Assembly: GCA_027605045.1 (NCBI GenBank)
Contig: JAQFWX010000002.1
Coordinates: forward strand, 620,001-684,000
Length of the DNA stretch: 64,000 nt
Source: Phallus indusiatus
Lineage: Eukaryota > Basidiomycota > Agaricomycetes > Phallales > Phallaceae
Direction of reading: 5' to 3'
Shown: positions 1-10,994 of the stretch, one piece after another
How positions within the stretch are numbered: the stretch's first letter is position 1
How the letters are laid out: each line of letters opens with the position of its first letter
Made by a program: the position numbers and the translations under genes
The notes under the pieces: model-generated
The model's input: the letters and a program-made list of their open reading frames with translations, nothing else
What the model was told of the DNA's origin: nothing
Databases searched by the model: none

Positions 1-68
1 CGAGCCCGGAAGCTTGTATTATTATTTGATTATTATGCACGTTGCCCGTGTCCCTCTTTTCCGAAGTC

Positions 69-652
69 ATGGGTAGGTAATTCCTGCATAGGATATACCT
101 CGTGATTATTGAGGAATTGATCTGATTGCATTCTCAATTTGAGGTATCTCTTTATGGATTGTTCCCCCGACTAGTGACCCAGTTACCCCCAAGCTGAAAG
201 AGATTATCACAACCTTATCGAAGAAACGGTCGTCCCCCAGTTTCCATCCCCACATCACACTGGCCAGCTTGCCTCAGTGTGTCTCTCTCGAAGAGATAAC
301 AGCTTGCCTTCTCACAGTCAAAGGGCCAGTTTCCATCAACTTTGAAAAGATCAGAACAGGAGAGACCTATTTTCAGTCTGTGTTTATTGCAATTGAAGCA
401 ACACAGTCCATTCTTGCCTTGCACGAGCACATTCACCGAGCACTGGGAGTACAGCCAAAGACGCCGGAATTCCCTCATCTATCGCTTTATTACGGGAATG
501 AAGAAAAAGCGCAGATAGCAGAAGAGACGTCGTCACTGCTGAATGGAAATACATCTGGCGGTTTCCAGGCGAAAGAGATTTGGGTAGTTAATTGCGAAGG
601 CAAGCCCGAGTCTTGGGCAATATTTGAAAAAATTTGTTTGCCATTAACGTAG
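69..652 (+). CDS. CPD1: Cyclic phosphodiesterase (2H superfamily)
   Basis: Predicted 2',3'-cyclic-nucleotide 3'-phosphodiesterase, which opens cyclic phosphates such as ADP-ribose 1'',2''-cyclic phosphate formed after tRNA splicing. I read two exons, 69-72 and 144-652, joined across a GT-AG intron (73-143), giving a 170-residue protein beginning MGISLWIVPP. This is the usual length for the family. The two 2H signature motifs are visible: HIT at residues 38-40 and HLS at residues 113-115, the latter followed by LYYG. The first coding exon is only the ATG plus one base; it was chosen because it is the only upstream ATG that splices in frame to the conserved SLWIVPP segment. The next gene follows on the same strand after about 220 bp. 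The family call is confident; the tiny first exon is an inference. Confidence 0.85.
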
Positions 653-875
653 CATCTTTTCTAAATGTGTGCACCACCTGAGTATGTTAATAAGACGTTC
701 CTGACAAGATTTCAGTTAATGAGTTAGTACGTCATCGCCGTTAAAAATACGCCTACCCCATCAACAACACTTCAACGCTTCCGACCTATGACGTGAAGAG
801 AGCTGCAGACGCCTTAAGTGTTAAACCTGAAAAGATAGATATTTCCGAAACTTTTAACCATTCACACACAACACC

Positions 876-3687
876 ATGCTACAAGGCGTGGCTCGTCGAG
901 CAATATCGCGCGGTAATGCCTCAGCGAGACAATATCGACCAGGATTTAGGCCGTCGCGAGTCGTGCCATTCCAGCGCACTTTGACATCCGAATCGACTTC
1001 AAATCCCCAAACATCTTCGATACCTCCAAAGTCGAAATTTACTCACAGAGCGAAACAAGCTGGTAAATTCTGCGGAATACTGATAGGCTCCGCGTTGGTT
1101 GGAATTGTGTTGATTGGAGGTGTTGTTTTCGTTCACGACGCGTTCACATACAATGAAAAGCACCTGGACGGTGTTCCTACGTCACCGCTACAGCTTGAGG
1201 AGAGAGGCGGTCCCAAGAATCTACTCATTGCTGGTCGATTTCTTCGAGACGATGAAGACGAGGAGACACAAAAACTAACCCAGAAACCACGACTCGTCAT
1301 TATTGGAGGAGGATGGGGGGTATGTACAGTACATCACTTATTTGAGCCGGCCAGTTTCTTACACTAATCAACTTAGGCTATGAGTGTCCTGGCAACATTG
1401 CAGAAGGGACTCTACCAGGTAGTACTTGTCTCTCCTGACACATACACCACTTTTACACCACTCCTTCCTTGTACGCATTGGGTTATCTCTCTGCTTTCCC
1501 GTGTTTTGATTAGTGTTACCAGCTGCTGCTGTTGGTACGATCCAATTCAGAACTCTAGTAGAACCTATCCGAAAAATAATCGCTCGGTTGCGTGGATATT
1601 ATGTCCAGGGCAAAGCAGTTGATCTTCATATGAGCGAACAACTCCTGGAAGTGGAAACTACGACGGCAGATGGCAAAACTCAAAATATTTATATTCCGTA
1701 TGATGTTTCTTTTGTATTTTTTTTTCTGCCTAAATTTATTGACGTTACCTCCTGAAGATATGATAAATTAGTTATCGCCTGCGGTTCTACCTCGGCTACA
1801 CATGGTGTATCCGGCCTAGAGAACTGTTTTCAGCTTAAAACTGTTGCTGATGCTCGTGCCATACGGCGTAGATTATTAGGTTAACTGTGACGCTTTTATA
1901 GCTTCCTCCAAAACTAACATGTTGATAGATAATTTTGAGATGGCTGCACTACCTACCACTTCTCCTGAAGATAGGGAAAGGCTTTTGAGCTTTGTGGTCT
2001 GCGGTGGAGGTCCAACTGTAAGAGATTCTTTATATTTGGAGTAAATAACTAATTCTTCATGCAAGGGAGTTGAAACAGCGGCAGTAAGCTTTCTTTTTTA
2101 TCCAAATTTGCGTCACTCAGCCAATTACGTAGGAAATATACGACTTGTGCCAAGAAGACATTATTAACTATGTAGGCTGAATTTTGGAACCTCTATAGCA
2201 ACTTTCTTTAATTCTCAACCAGTTTCCGAAACGCATCCGTGAAATGGTGTCGATTCATGTAATTCAGTCTCGTGAACATATCCTGAATACGGTTTGCATC
2301 AATTTTTCTCCATTGCAACTTTTCAGTCTGACAAAAGTTTAGTACTCAGAGTCTATATCCAAATATGCCGAAGTACTTCAGATTCAATGCTACACCGCTC
2401 TTCTATATCTAATGATAACGCTGATAGGATAAATTCCACCGGGACGGTGTTGATCTTATTACCAACGCTAGGTGAAATTCAATTATACGAACCTCACGTT
2501 CTCATTGACTCATATGTTCAGGGTCGAAGCAGTATACCCAGACAAAGTTGTTTACTCCCAGAAGGACAAAACTGGAAAAGTCATCAAACATCAAATCCCA
2601 AGCAATTTCGTTCTATGGTCTACCGGCATAGCTATGAACCCGTTCACTCGACGTGTTGCGGACCTTCTTCCTAATCAGGTTCACCGAAAGGCAAGTCCAG
2701 AAGTCAACAGCATCGAAGGGTACCAGTCTAATACTCGTGAAGGCCATTGAAGTTGATCCACATTTACGTGTTATTGGGGCACCCCTTGGAACCGTTTATG
2801 CACTGGGGGATTGTGCAACAGTGGGCCTTAATTCAAAGCTTTGATCGTCGAGTCCCTATCTCATAAACTTCTATCAGATTGAAACTGGAATCGTCAATCA
2901 CATACTTGAGTTTGTAGACGAAGCTGACAAAAACCACGATGACAGAATTGACTATGAGGAATGGCAGGCAATGGGTATGTCGCTTTCTGCTTGGGGTTGT
3001 ATTTATGTCCTAACCACTTATACACTTATACTAAGTTGAAAATATCAAACGAGATTTCCCGGCCGCTAAACAACACATTACACGGGTAAGCCATCACAAT
3101 AAAGACGCTCTCTACAAATCACCGACTGGCATTGTAGGCTAGAGAACTCTTCGATAAATACGACTTTGACCAAGATAGCACATTAGGTCTCAACGAACTA
3201 GCTCAACTGCTACAAGATATTGGGAACAAAATAACATCTCTTCCTGCTGTTTGTTTTTGACTTTTCGCACGAGCGATAGTTCGACTGATTCTTATTCAGA
3301 CTGCTCAAGTAGCATCGCAGGAGGGAAAATATCTAGGTCGCAAGCTTTCTAAAATCGCAAAACAGGAATCTATCCTGGCTGCAAACGGTATCCTTACTGT
3401 TGATGAAGCTGTTTCGAAGCCATTCGAATATAAGCATCTTGGTAGTTTGGCCTACATAGGGAACGCTGCGGTCTTTGATTTAGGACAGAATTACTCGTTT
3501 ATGGGAGGTTTAGTATGTTACCCTTTCTTTTCTCTTCAAACCTTCGTTTCTAATTGTTCGCCAGCTGGCCATGTATGCCTGGCGCAGTGTTTACTGGAAC
3601 GAGCAGGTCTCCTCTCGAAGTAGAGCTTTACTTATGATGGACTGGGCGATCCGTGGGATTTGGGGGCGCGATCTATCTAGATTGTGA
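876..3687 (+). CDS. NDE1: External alternative NADH dehydrogenase with EF-hands
   Basis: Type II rotenone-insensitive NADH:ubiquinone oxidoreductase that would oxidise cytosolic NADH at the outer face of the inner mitochondrial membrane. The N-terminus from 876 (MLQGVARRAIS) is Arg/Ser-rich, as in mitochondrial presequences, and is followed by a hydrophobic segment near 1080-1130. The FAD-binding motif VIIGGGWGAM is split by an intron at 1320-1376. The second nucleotide-binding motif VVCGGGPTGVE lies near 2000-2080 and the FAD-contact YALGDCAT near 2800-2820. Inserted before the C-terminal membrane-anchoring part are two EF-hand loops, DKNHDDRIDYEE (about 2928-2963) and DFDQDSTLGLNE (about 3167-3202), so Ca2+ control is expected. 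The gene has about ten introns, including a GC-AG intron at 2691-2742. The C-terminus (YSFMGG, then MYAWRSVYW) matches the family. All exons join in frame, so the gene looks intact. Confidence 0.88.
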
Positions 3688-3773
3688 AGTACCCGATGTG
3701 GCATTTAATGACATGCAATGCAAATTATAATACAGAAGGATAAAGGGAAGTTGTAGATGTAGTTTAATCTTGT

Positions 3774-5652
3774 TTACTCTTGCCATTCTAATGTTCCTGT
3801 TATGGCTATACGACCTTGTAAAGATATTGGCGCGGGCGAGAGCACGGTCATTTGTTTCGCTTTTATGTCAATCGCGGTACTGTGGAAAAATTCAATACCA
3901 CATACTTGTCGCGGTGAGATAGAGAATACGTACATTACTAAGAATCCGACAACATCGCTCTCCAAAATCGCAGTATCATCAAGCTGCTTTTCGTCTTTCT
4001 GAGGTAATAGTGCAATAACAGAGTTTAGCAATCCCGAACCACTCTGCGCGGGGTCTACCAGGACGGGCTGCATTTCCGATATTACCCTAGACGCCCCTAC
4101 AGGGAGAGCAGACGTTGGCGCCATGGCAGCTGGAGAAGTTAATACTGAGAATTAACTGAGTAGTTATATAATTTCAAGTAGCTACCTTCTCCTATTCGAT
4201 ATATCTTCAGATCTCCAAACTCAAGAACAAAGGAGTGCGGCGAAAGCGAGAGTTCTTCAACAGCTTCCTCACCCACCGGTACTGCTGATGTTGGAGGTCG
4301 TGATTGGCCATATAGATACGTATGCAGTTGAAGGGTATTCACTCGAGAACGATAGGCAAAGTCAAGGTCCACAACCTAAAAGAAATGCTGAGAACAAGAC
4401 TATGCAAGGACGATTGTAATTACTCCTCCAGATTTGGGAATTTTGACCACCGTAAGTTTGTCTCCAAATTCTCGCCGCATCTCTACGTTAAGTTTCTCAT
4501 GGCCGATGACGATAATGACATTCACTATTAGAAAAGCATATCAAGGATACCATTGACATCTGAACTCTAACATACTGACCATTCAAAAGGTTAACGCAAT
4601 TCTTTATAAACGGATACCGTTCCGTAGACTTAGTACTCGGTGTGGAATAATTAGCTGGAGTGTCGATGATGATACCACCACAAGCTCCTGTAGTGTCACG
4701 TTAGTTCAGCGATAAGATAAGAGATGTCCAAGACCAGTTTCAACCTAAAGGGTCGTTTTTCAAACGAGTATTGATCTTCTCAGCCAAAATTTGCGTATAC
4801 TTTTCCATCAGCTTTGGATTTCGTCCAATCATTACATGTCCAAACCAATATACAATTGGGAGCAATGTGTAGGATGCTGTAGCAGTGGGTGCCGAAGTCG
4901 CAGAGGACCCTAAGGGATATGCGGGGGATGAAGTCGGAATTGGCGTACTCAACGGGGCGGCAGATATGGTACCGGGGACCGTCCATGCGCCCTAAAAAAA
5001 CTAATTAAAATTTGCGCCAGTCCCAGAATAATTTAGATACCTCATTAGGATCGAGATTCACTAGCATCGGACTCCACCGTTGACCGGTACGTGTAGCATA
5101 GTTAGCCAGAATTTTGCATGTTGTAGTTTTTCCCGAATTCTCTGGACCAATGACAAGTATTCGAGGTGGTCGATTTTCTGCATCTGCCAAAGCTCCCGAG
5201 TCAGGAGAAAGTTTGTGCGCTCTGCGTGCTTTTATTCTCATTTGTTCGAATGCCAAATGTAGATTTGCGTAAGCTATCATAGGTGTCTCTTCGGATATAT
5301 ATTCAGTTGATGGTCTGCCTATAACGTACACGGCATAAGTAAGTATATATATTTACCAGTAGATGAAGTTAATGAACGTATCTCGAGTGTACATCCCTGC
5401 CAGGTGAAGACGGCTGCCTTGCATTCTGAACCAAATAAGTATGCCTTGTTTACTGCTAACTCATATCCAAAAACTTCCGCATAACCAGAAATAAGCTACA
5501 TATGTCCGTTAGGATACAAAAGAAAACAGGGTAAGCTACGCTCAACTCACCTTGATTACCAGAGTTGCATTTGCCTCGAGCTCAAAGCGATATTCTGTTC
5601 CGGGGTCTAATTTCCACTCTTTTATGTCATTAACTTGGGAATCAGATTGCAT
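3774..5652 (-). CDS. CLP1: mRNA cleavage/polyadenylation factor Clp1
   Basis: Subunit of cleavage factor IA, a polynucleotide-kinase-like P-loop protein that acts in pre-mRNA 3'-end processing in the nucleus. The protein starts MQSDSQVNDIKEWKLDPGTE (5652) and runs through the N-terminal beta domain, then YISEETPMIAYANLH. The P-loop GPENSGKTT follows near 5125-5155. Next come the central domain with LPIVYWFGH and CGGIIIDTPA, a domain near 4530-4400 with VIIVIGHEKLN, and the C-terminal Clp1 domain ending LEWQE. It lies between two plus-strand genes: it converges on the NADH dehydrogenase with an 86 bp gap and diverges from SHY1. In human CLP1 the P-loop is GPTDVGKST; here it is GPENSGKTT, still a valid Walker A. 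The gene contains roughly seven short introns and no interruption was seen. Confidence 0.9.
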
Positions 5653-5965
5653 TACTAAAATTTATCCAACGGATTCTATAAACAAGAACTCGTTTGGTTG
5701 GTGATTCCAATTCTAGTCAAGAAAATACACGATTACGTAAGATTATTGTGGGTACTAACGCTGTTCGAACGTTGAGTCAGTATACAAATATCTTTGAGAT
5801 GGGGAATGATTTATTCTGAAATAAAAATGGTGATTAAATACCAAAATGTCAAAGGACTTGAATGTGGACGAGAAAGGGCAATGTCCACGGACAAACTAAG
5901 ATCTAACGGGCGCTAAACCATTTGGTGTAGGGACCCTTTTTTTACATCACCTCAAAATCAACTTT
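5653..5965. promoter_or_regulatory. Divergent CLP1/SHY1 intergenic region
   Basis: A 313 bp gap separates the start codons of CLP1 (minus) and SHY1 (plus) and should hold both promoters. It is AT-rich, with a T-run just before the SHY1 start. I recognise no specific binding site. Confidence 0.4.
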
Positions 5966-7013
5966 ATGCGGCACTTACTGAGGGCCTTTCGAACATCTTG
6001 TCATGGAAAAATTAATTTTGGACAAACAAGAAATAGATCAGTCTTTGCAAAATGGCACGAACGGCTCGATTTTCCAACTCCTAAAAGATCCCCGATAACC
6101 CCCTCTATTTTCGTTATTGGTTGTATTCCAATCTTCACTTTTTATCTCGGAACATGGCAGCTGCGCAGACTAAAATGGAAACTGAACCTAATTGAGCAAC
6201 TAAATAGTCAAGTTGACCGCGAACCTTTGGATCTTCCGGATGTTGTCAAGTGCGCATCTTTGCTTGGTCGAGTTGAACACTGTCGGGCTTTAACTTCTCT
6301 GGTTTCTCATTTTTCAGTATGGAAGTTCTGCCGGAATTCGAATTTCGGAAGTTTAATATAGAAGGAACATGGGATCATTCGCGTTCAGTGCTTCTAGGTC
6401 CAAAGACCAAAGACGGTGTTCAAGGTTACCAACTAATTACACCTCTTGTCCGGAAGGATGGGTCTACTGTTCTAGTCGATCGAGGTTTCATTTCGAGAAG
6501 TTTTACTTCGAACCGTCACATCAAAAATGTTTTTTGCCCAGTAGGCAATGTCAAAATACTGGGCATGTTACGGACGAAACTGCAAGATAAAAATCTCTTT
6601 ACTCCGGATAATAAACCAGAGGCGGGAGAATGGTATTGGTTCGATCTCAATCAGTTCGCTGAATACTTCGGCAAGAATGATAAAGCCCTACAGCCTGTTT
6701 TTCTCGAGGAGATCTTCGGTTCGTTATTCGATTTTCCTTCTTTCTTCCTGTGTAGTTCAACAATATGGGTAGATGGCAACACAGGCCAGATAGCAGACAT
6801 GATAGCCAAAGGGATTCCAGTCGGCCGGTCAAGTCAAATTGAGCTTCGTAATATGCACGCAACGTATGCTGTCACATGGTAATGTTTTTCTTCAAAATAT
6901 ATGCCTGCATTCTAGTAATTCTCTTTCCAAGGTTTTCGTTGTCCTTTGCTACCGCACTTATGTTTATCGGTCTGATACGAAAGAGAAGAGTACAAACCAA
7001 GAGACTAGTATAA
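5966..7013 (+). CDS. SHY1: SURF1/Shy1 cytochrome c oxidase assembly factor
   Basis: Inner mitochondrial membrane protein that acts in haem a insertion and early Cox1 assembly. The start MRHLLRAFRTSC resembles a mitochondrial presequence. The family architecture is complete: a first membrane segment (SIFVIGCIPIFTFYLGTWQ) running into WQLRRLKWK, a soluble domain with EFEFRKFNIEGTWDH, VLLGPKTKDGVQGYQLITPL, VLVDRGFI and GEWYWFDL, the conserved KGIPVGR, then a second membrane segment in the last exon (SLSFATALMFIGL) and a basic tail. Introns are read at about 6252-6318, 6719-6772 and 6879-6933. The middle one is 54 nt with no stop, so retention would insert 18 residues. The stop is 100 bp from the stop of the convergent tryptophan synthase gene. 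Confidence 0.9.
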
Positions 7014-7112
7014 TCAAAATTATTACTACAATATATACCAATCTATGGATGCAAAGCATTCGCTCAAGAAATATATGCGACGCGCATTGGCTCTAATGAT
7101 GACATTTTTACT

Positions 7113-9827
7113 CTACTCTATATGCCAGTCGAGCTTGTCCGCCCATTTTCCGGGTAGTAGTTCTGAGATTTGTTGTACGTCCTTGTCTCCGCGACCAGAG
7201 AGGCACTAAACGACAATATTTATTCAGAGGTTTAGGCAATAAAGAGAAGGGAAATAAAGCTTACGATAACAACATCAGAACCTTTTGGCAGTGTCTTCGC
7301 TAAATTGACGGCACTCCAGATAGCATGAGACGATTCCAGAGCGGGAATAATTCCTTCTAGTTGAGTGCACAATCGGAAACCTCGGAGGGCATCTTCATCA
7401 GTCGCTACAAGGTATTCAGCTCTTCCGGAGTCTTTCAACCAGGCATGCTCAGGTCCGACACCAGGATAATCTAAGCCAGCACTAATAGAATGCGTCTCAA
7501 TGATCTGTCCCGTCGGCGACTGCAGAAGATATGTTCGGACACCATGTAATACACCGGGTGTTCCTAAAGCAAGAGTGGCACTATGAAAGGCTGTATGAAC
7601 CCCTACAAAACAGTTTTTTTTAGACCGATGAGGAGTCAAAATTTGCAAATTACCTTCTCCACCAGCTTCTACTCCAACCAAACGTACATTCTTTTCTTCA
7701 ATGAAATCATAGAAAGTACCAATAGCGTTACTTCCTCCACCTACACAAGCAACAACAGCATCGGGTAGTTTGCCTCGAGCTTCAGCCATTTGCGACTTAA
7801 TTTCGCGACCTATTACTCGTTGGAAGTCCCGAACGATTGTAGGGAACGGATGAGGGCCGATGGCCGAACCAACGAGATAATGAGTGGTTGATAGGTTGGT
7901 TACCCAGTCTCGCATAGCTTCGTTAATAGCGTCCTTCAAGGTATTAGACCCTGACGACACCGGGATAACCTAGGAAAAGTTGCGAATTGAAGCGAGCTTA
8001 GAGTACAAATGGACTATGCTTTCTTTACCTTTCCACCAAGCATTCGGATACGGAATACGTTAAGAGCCTGTCGCCGGACATCTTCCGCCCCCATGTAGAT
8101 GATGCACTCCATACCGAACCTTGCACAGACAGTAGCTGTAGCGACACCATGTTGGCCAGCACCGGTTTCGGCAATGATACGTTTCTTTCCAAGTCGTTTG
8201 GCGAGAAGAATCTAAACCCGACAAGAATTAGCATGTGGCTGAAACGGGAGAACTTTTGTTAAATATACCTGGCCAATGGCATTGTTTATCTTGTGAGAAC
8301 CGGTATGATTTCTGGTAAAGACGTATGTTTTTCAGGAAAGAAACAGTGATCAGATTAAGACTCGACTAACAAATCTTCGCGTTTGAGCCAGATGTTTGCG
8401 CCACCAGCGTGCTCCGTAAGTCGCTCCGCCAGGTAAAGTTTAGAAGGACGGTTCATATAACCATACAAACCTTCGAATTCCTTCCAAAACTCCGGATCAG
8501 CCGATGCGGATTTGTGAGCTTCTTCGAGCTCAACAAGGCAATCAACCAAAGCCTCAGGTACATACTGGCCACCGAACTGGCCAAACCGTGGAGGTAAGCT
8601 AGAGAGTTGAGGGAGAACGCGAGTAGCTGCCGAGGATAACGTCTTGACTCCTTGGTTTATCTTTTCGACAGTTTTCCCGGCAACATTTTCCAAAGTACTT
8701 TTCACCTGCGCTACAGCGGATGTTTCAGAAGCCCCGGTTATATTTGCGCAAAATGCTCGGATATTCTCGTAGATTTGATTAGGAGGTGATGATTTGATGA
8801 CAGTGACGACACGACTTCCAACCACAACGCCATCCGCGCCGGAGTCCGTTACATACTTGAAATGGTCGCGATTAGCTACGCCGAATCCGACAGCAAGATA
8901 CGCGTCAGTATACGCGCGAATACGGGAGATCATATCTGGTAATTCGTTGTTTATTCTGACTTGATCAGATGATCCAGTTGTTCCCATCTAAATATAATGT
9001 AGTGGGTTTTTGAGATAATGTGAAAGATTCGGTGGCATGATGAACAATCACATACTCGGGAAACGACATAGATGAAAGAGTCGGCGATGGAGGTTAGCAG
9101 TTTCACTCGAGAAAGAGAGGTGGACGGTGCAACCAAGGGGACGTATGACAAACTCAATGTGAATGCAGATCAGGATGTCGACTCAGAATGAAATTAGAAG
9201 GAAAAGCTACATACTTGTTGGATGCGCAAACCTCCCGGAAGTGAACAGCTTCTTCAGGAGGAAGATCGACCACTATAAAACCACTTGCGCCAGCTTCTTT
9301 GGCCTCTTGGACAGCCCTTTCCTCACCATGGGCAAGGATGGGGTTATAGTACCCTGGTATACTCCGAATTAACTTTGGATAATAATGACGGAGCATACAG
9401 ACAGACCCATTAATAAGATAGGAATCTTGAGGCCTTGCTGACGCGCAGTTCTCACATACTCGAGGCATGTCGAAAGCTCGATTTTGTTTTTAAGAGCGAT
9501 CTGTGGGTGCCGCGTTCAAAAAAAGCCACTATTCCGGGTGATTAAACGGCTGCAAACATACGGTGTTGGACTCCTGGATGGTTGGGCCATCTGCGATGGG
9601 ATCGCTGAAAGGCATGCCAAGTTCTATAATGTCCGTCCCACCTTCTTGCATCGCGAGCAAGATCGGTACAGTTGCATCTTGGGTTGGATATCCAGCGGTG
9701 ACGAAGGAAACGAGACACGCCTTTCCCTTAATGCATATGTTAAAAGGGTCTGTTCTTAGAGAGATAAGTGCTTCAGTCTTACCTGAGCTTTTTTATCTGA
9801 AAAAACCTTTCTCAGTGTTTCAGTCAT
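7113..9827 (-). CDS. TRP5: Bifunctional tryptophan synthase (alpha-beta fusion)
   Basis: Catalyses the last two steps of tryptophan synthesis: indole-3-glycerol phosphate to indole, then indole plus serine to tryptophan. The N-terminal alpha domain starts MTETLRKVF at 9827 and shows [47 protein letters not shown] and [10 protein letters not shown] linker (about residues 255-300) leads to the beta domain with [17 protein letters not shown], the PLP-lysine motif GSHKINNA (Lys codon 8290-8292), the phosphate-binding GGGSNAIG and a C-terminus with CLSGRGDKD. The alpha-beta fusion is the normal fungal arrangement. Introns are frequent, including one within REDL-NHTG that starts gttagt. Two TGAGTCA sites lie upstream. 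The gene converges with SHY1 and diverges from the FAD monooxygenase. No disruption was seen. Confidence 0.95.
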
Positions 9828-9835
9828 TTGAGATG

Positions 9836-9842
9836 TGAGTCA
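9836..9842. promoter_or_regulatory. TGAGTCA (Gcn4/Cpc1-type) site, TRP5-proximal
   Basis: Perfect palindromic bZIP recognition sequence TGAGTCA, 8 bp from the TRP5 start codon. Fungal general amino-acid control factors (Gcn4, Cpc1, CpcA) bind TGA(C/G)TCA upstream of tryptophan genes. The position is unusually close to the ATG and probably lies in the 5' leader. Confidence 0.45.
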
Positions 9843-10008
9843 GAGTCAAATCCTTGCGAGTCACGATCCTTAATTTTTTCCTTGGCTATATAAAGAAAGC
9901 TGACAGGCGCCAACCAGCCACGCCCTATATATATTCAAAGCACTCGCCAATACCATTTATGTAAAAACTTGCCTTTTCGAAGACAAAGCATGTCATGACT
10001 TGTTAATC

Positions 10009-10015
10009 TGAGTCA
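10009..10015. promoter_or_regulatory. TGAGTCA (Gcn4/Cpc1-type) site, TRP5 upstream
   Basis: Second perfect TGAGTCA, about 180 bp upstream of the TRP5 ATG, a more typical promoter position. Two exact 7-mers within 180 bp of an amino-acid biosynthetic gene support regulation by a Gcn4/Cpc1 orthologue, although one site alone could occur by chance. Confidence 0.55.
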
Positions 10016-10994
10016 AGGAGTCTATTGAGAAACGCCACGCGCAATGTGCATAATTACATTAACCAGCGCCAGCAATAGCAAACAAGGCTAGCGAGATATC
10101 GGCTTATCACTATATGTACATACGCCGTTTTGTTGAAATTAAACGAAAGAGCAAACTGGCCCGTTTCTCTCCAAGTTTCTGTGACAAGAGACTTGGACTG
10201 GATGTGAAGAAGACTTGTCGTCATTTATTCTCTCTCTCTTTCTCTGAAAGTCCAGGCACGAGACCTATAGTGAGCGTAACAATAATTGTTACTTGAAAGT
10301 GATTTAAAGAGCGCGTAACACTGTCAAAGTTGTGGGCGAATTATTGCGTGAGTTTGTCTGTCAACGTCAACACAAGCATGGCTTTCTCGAGTTCGGCGAA
10401 GAGGAAGCCATCTAAACCCAGTAACTTCGACCACATTCATTTTTAGTGAATGCCCTTCCGTGCGCAGCGAAATTTCCACCCAAATTGTTTTGTTTGATTT
10501 AGATCCTTCATAAAGCCTTCCATTACTCCATTTTTTAATGTTTGGATCACCGTGCGGTGATCTTTCATTATGCGCACTCGTGGCGGACTGTGATGTCGTG
10601 ACGTCGTTCTGGACTCGGCAAGCACCTGCCGATCTCAGATCAATTTTGCACGTCTGACTGTAATGCACTCTTTGACAATGTGATCTGGGGCTGACTGTAA
10701 CACTGATTGAAAGCTTTATTCAACCCACTTCATCTCATAGGCTTTTTACCCTTCACGCAAGGTCGATAGTGCCGATTAGTGACAATAAGCTGCGTAACTA
10801 CCCGTGCAGGTAAGCGTACAAATTTGTTTTTGTTTTTGAAATGAAGAGGCAATTTGTGAATATATGGAATAGAATAATAGCGCTGGGACTTGCTATTCGC
10901 CAATGATCTATAAGACAGGAGCTGTCATCGTGGGAGTCGACCAAGTGACGCTGTTCTACCCCCTAAAACTTGACCGGCTTGACCGTGTGCGATC

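Larger units (their letters stand above)
9828..10994. promoter_or_regulatory. Divergent intergenic region, TRP5 / FAD monooxygenase
   Basis: A gene-free stretch of 1.17 kb between two divergent start codons. The TRP5-proximal part holds two perfect TGAGTCA motifs. A pyrimidine-rich run lies near 10225-10245. The remaining open frames are short, lack family resemblance and are probably chance. No repeats or RNA genes were seen. Confidence 0.4.

Noticed and set aside
2294..2530. Apparent breakdown of the NADH dehydrogenase frame
   Set aside because: Three short introns restore YSESISKYAE, DKFHRDGVDLITNAR and VEAVYPDKVVY, matching the family.
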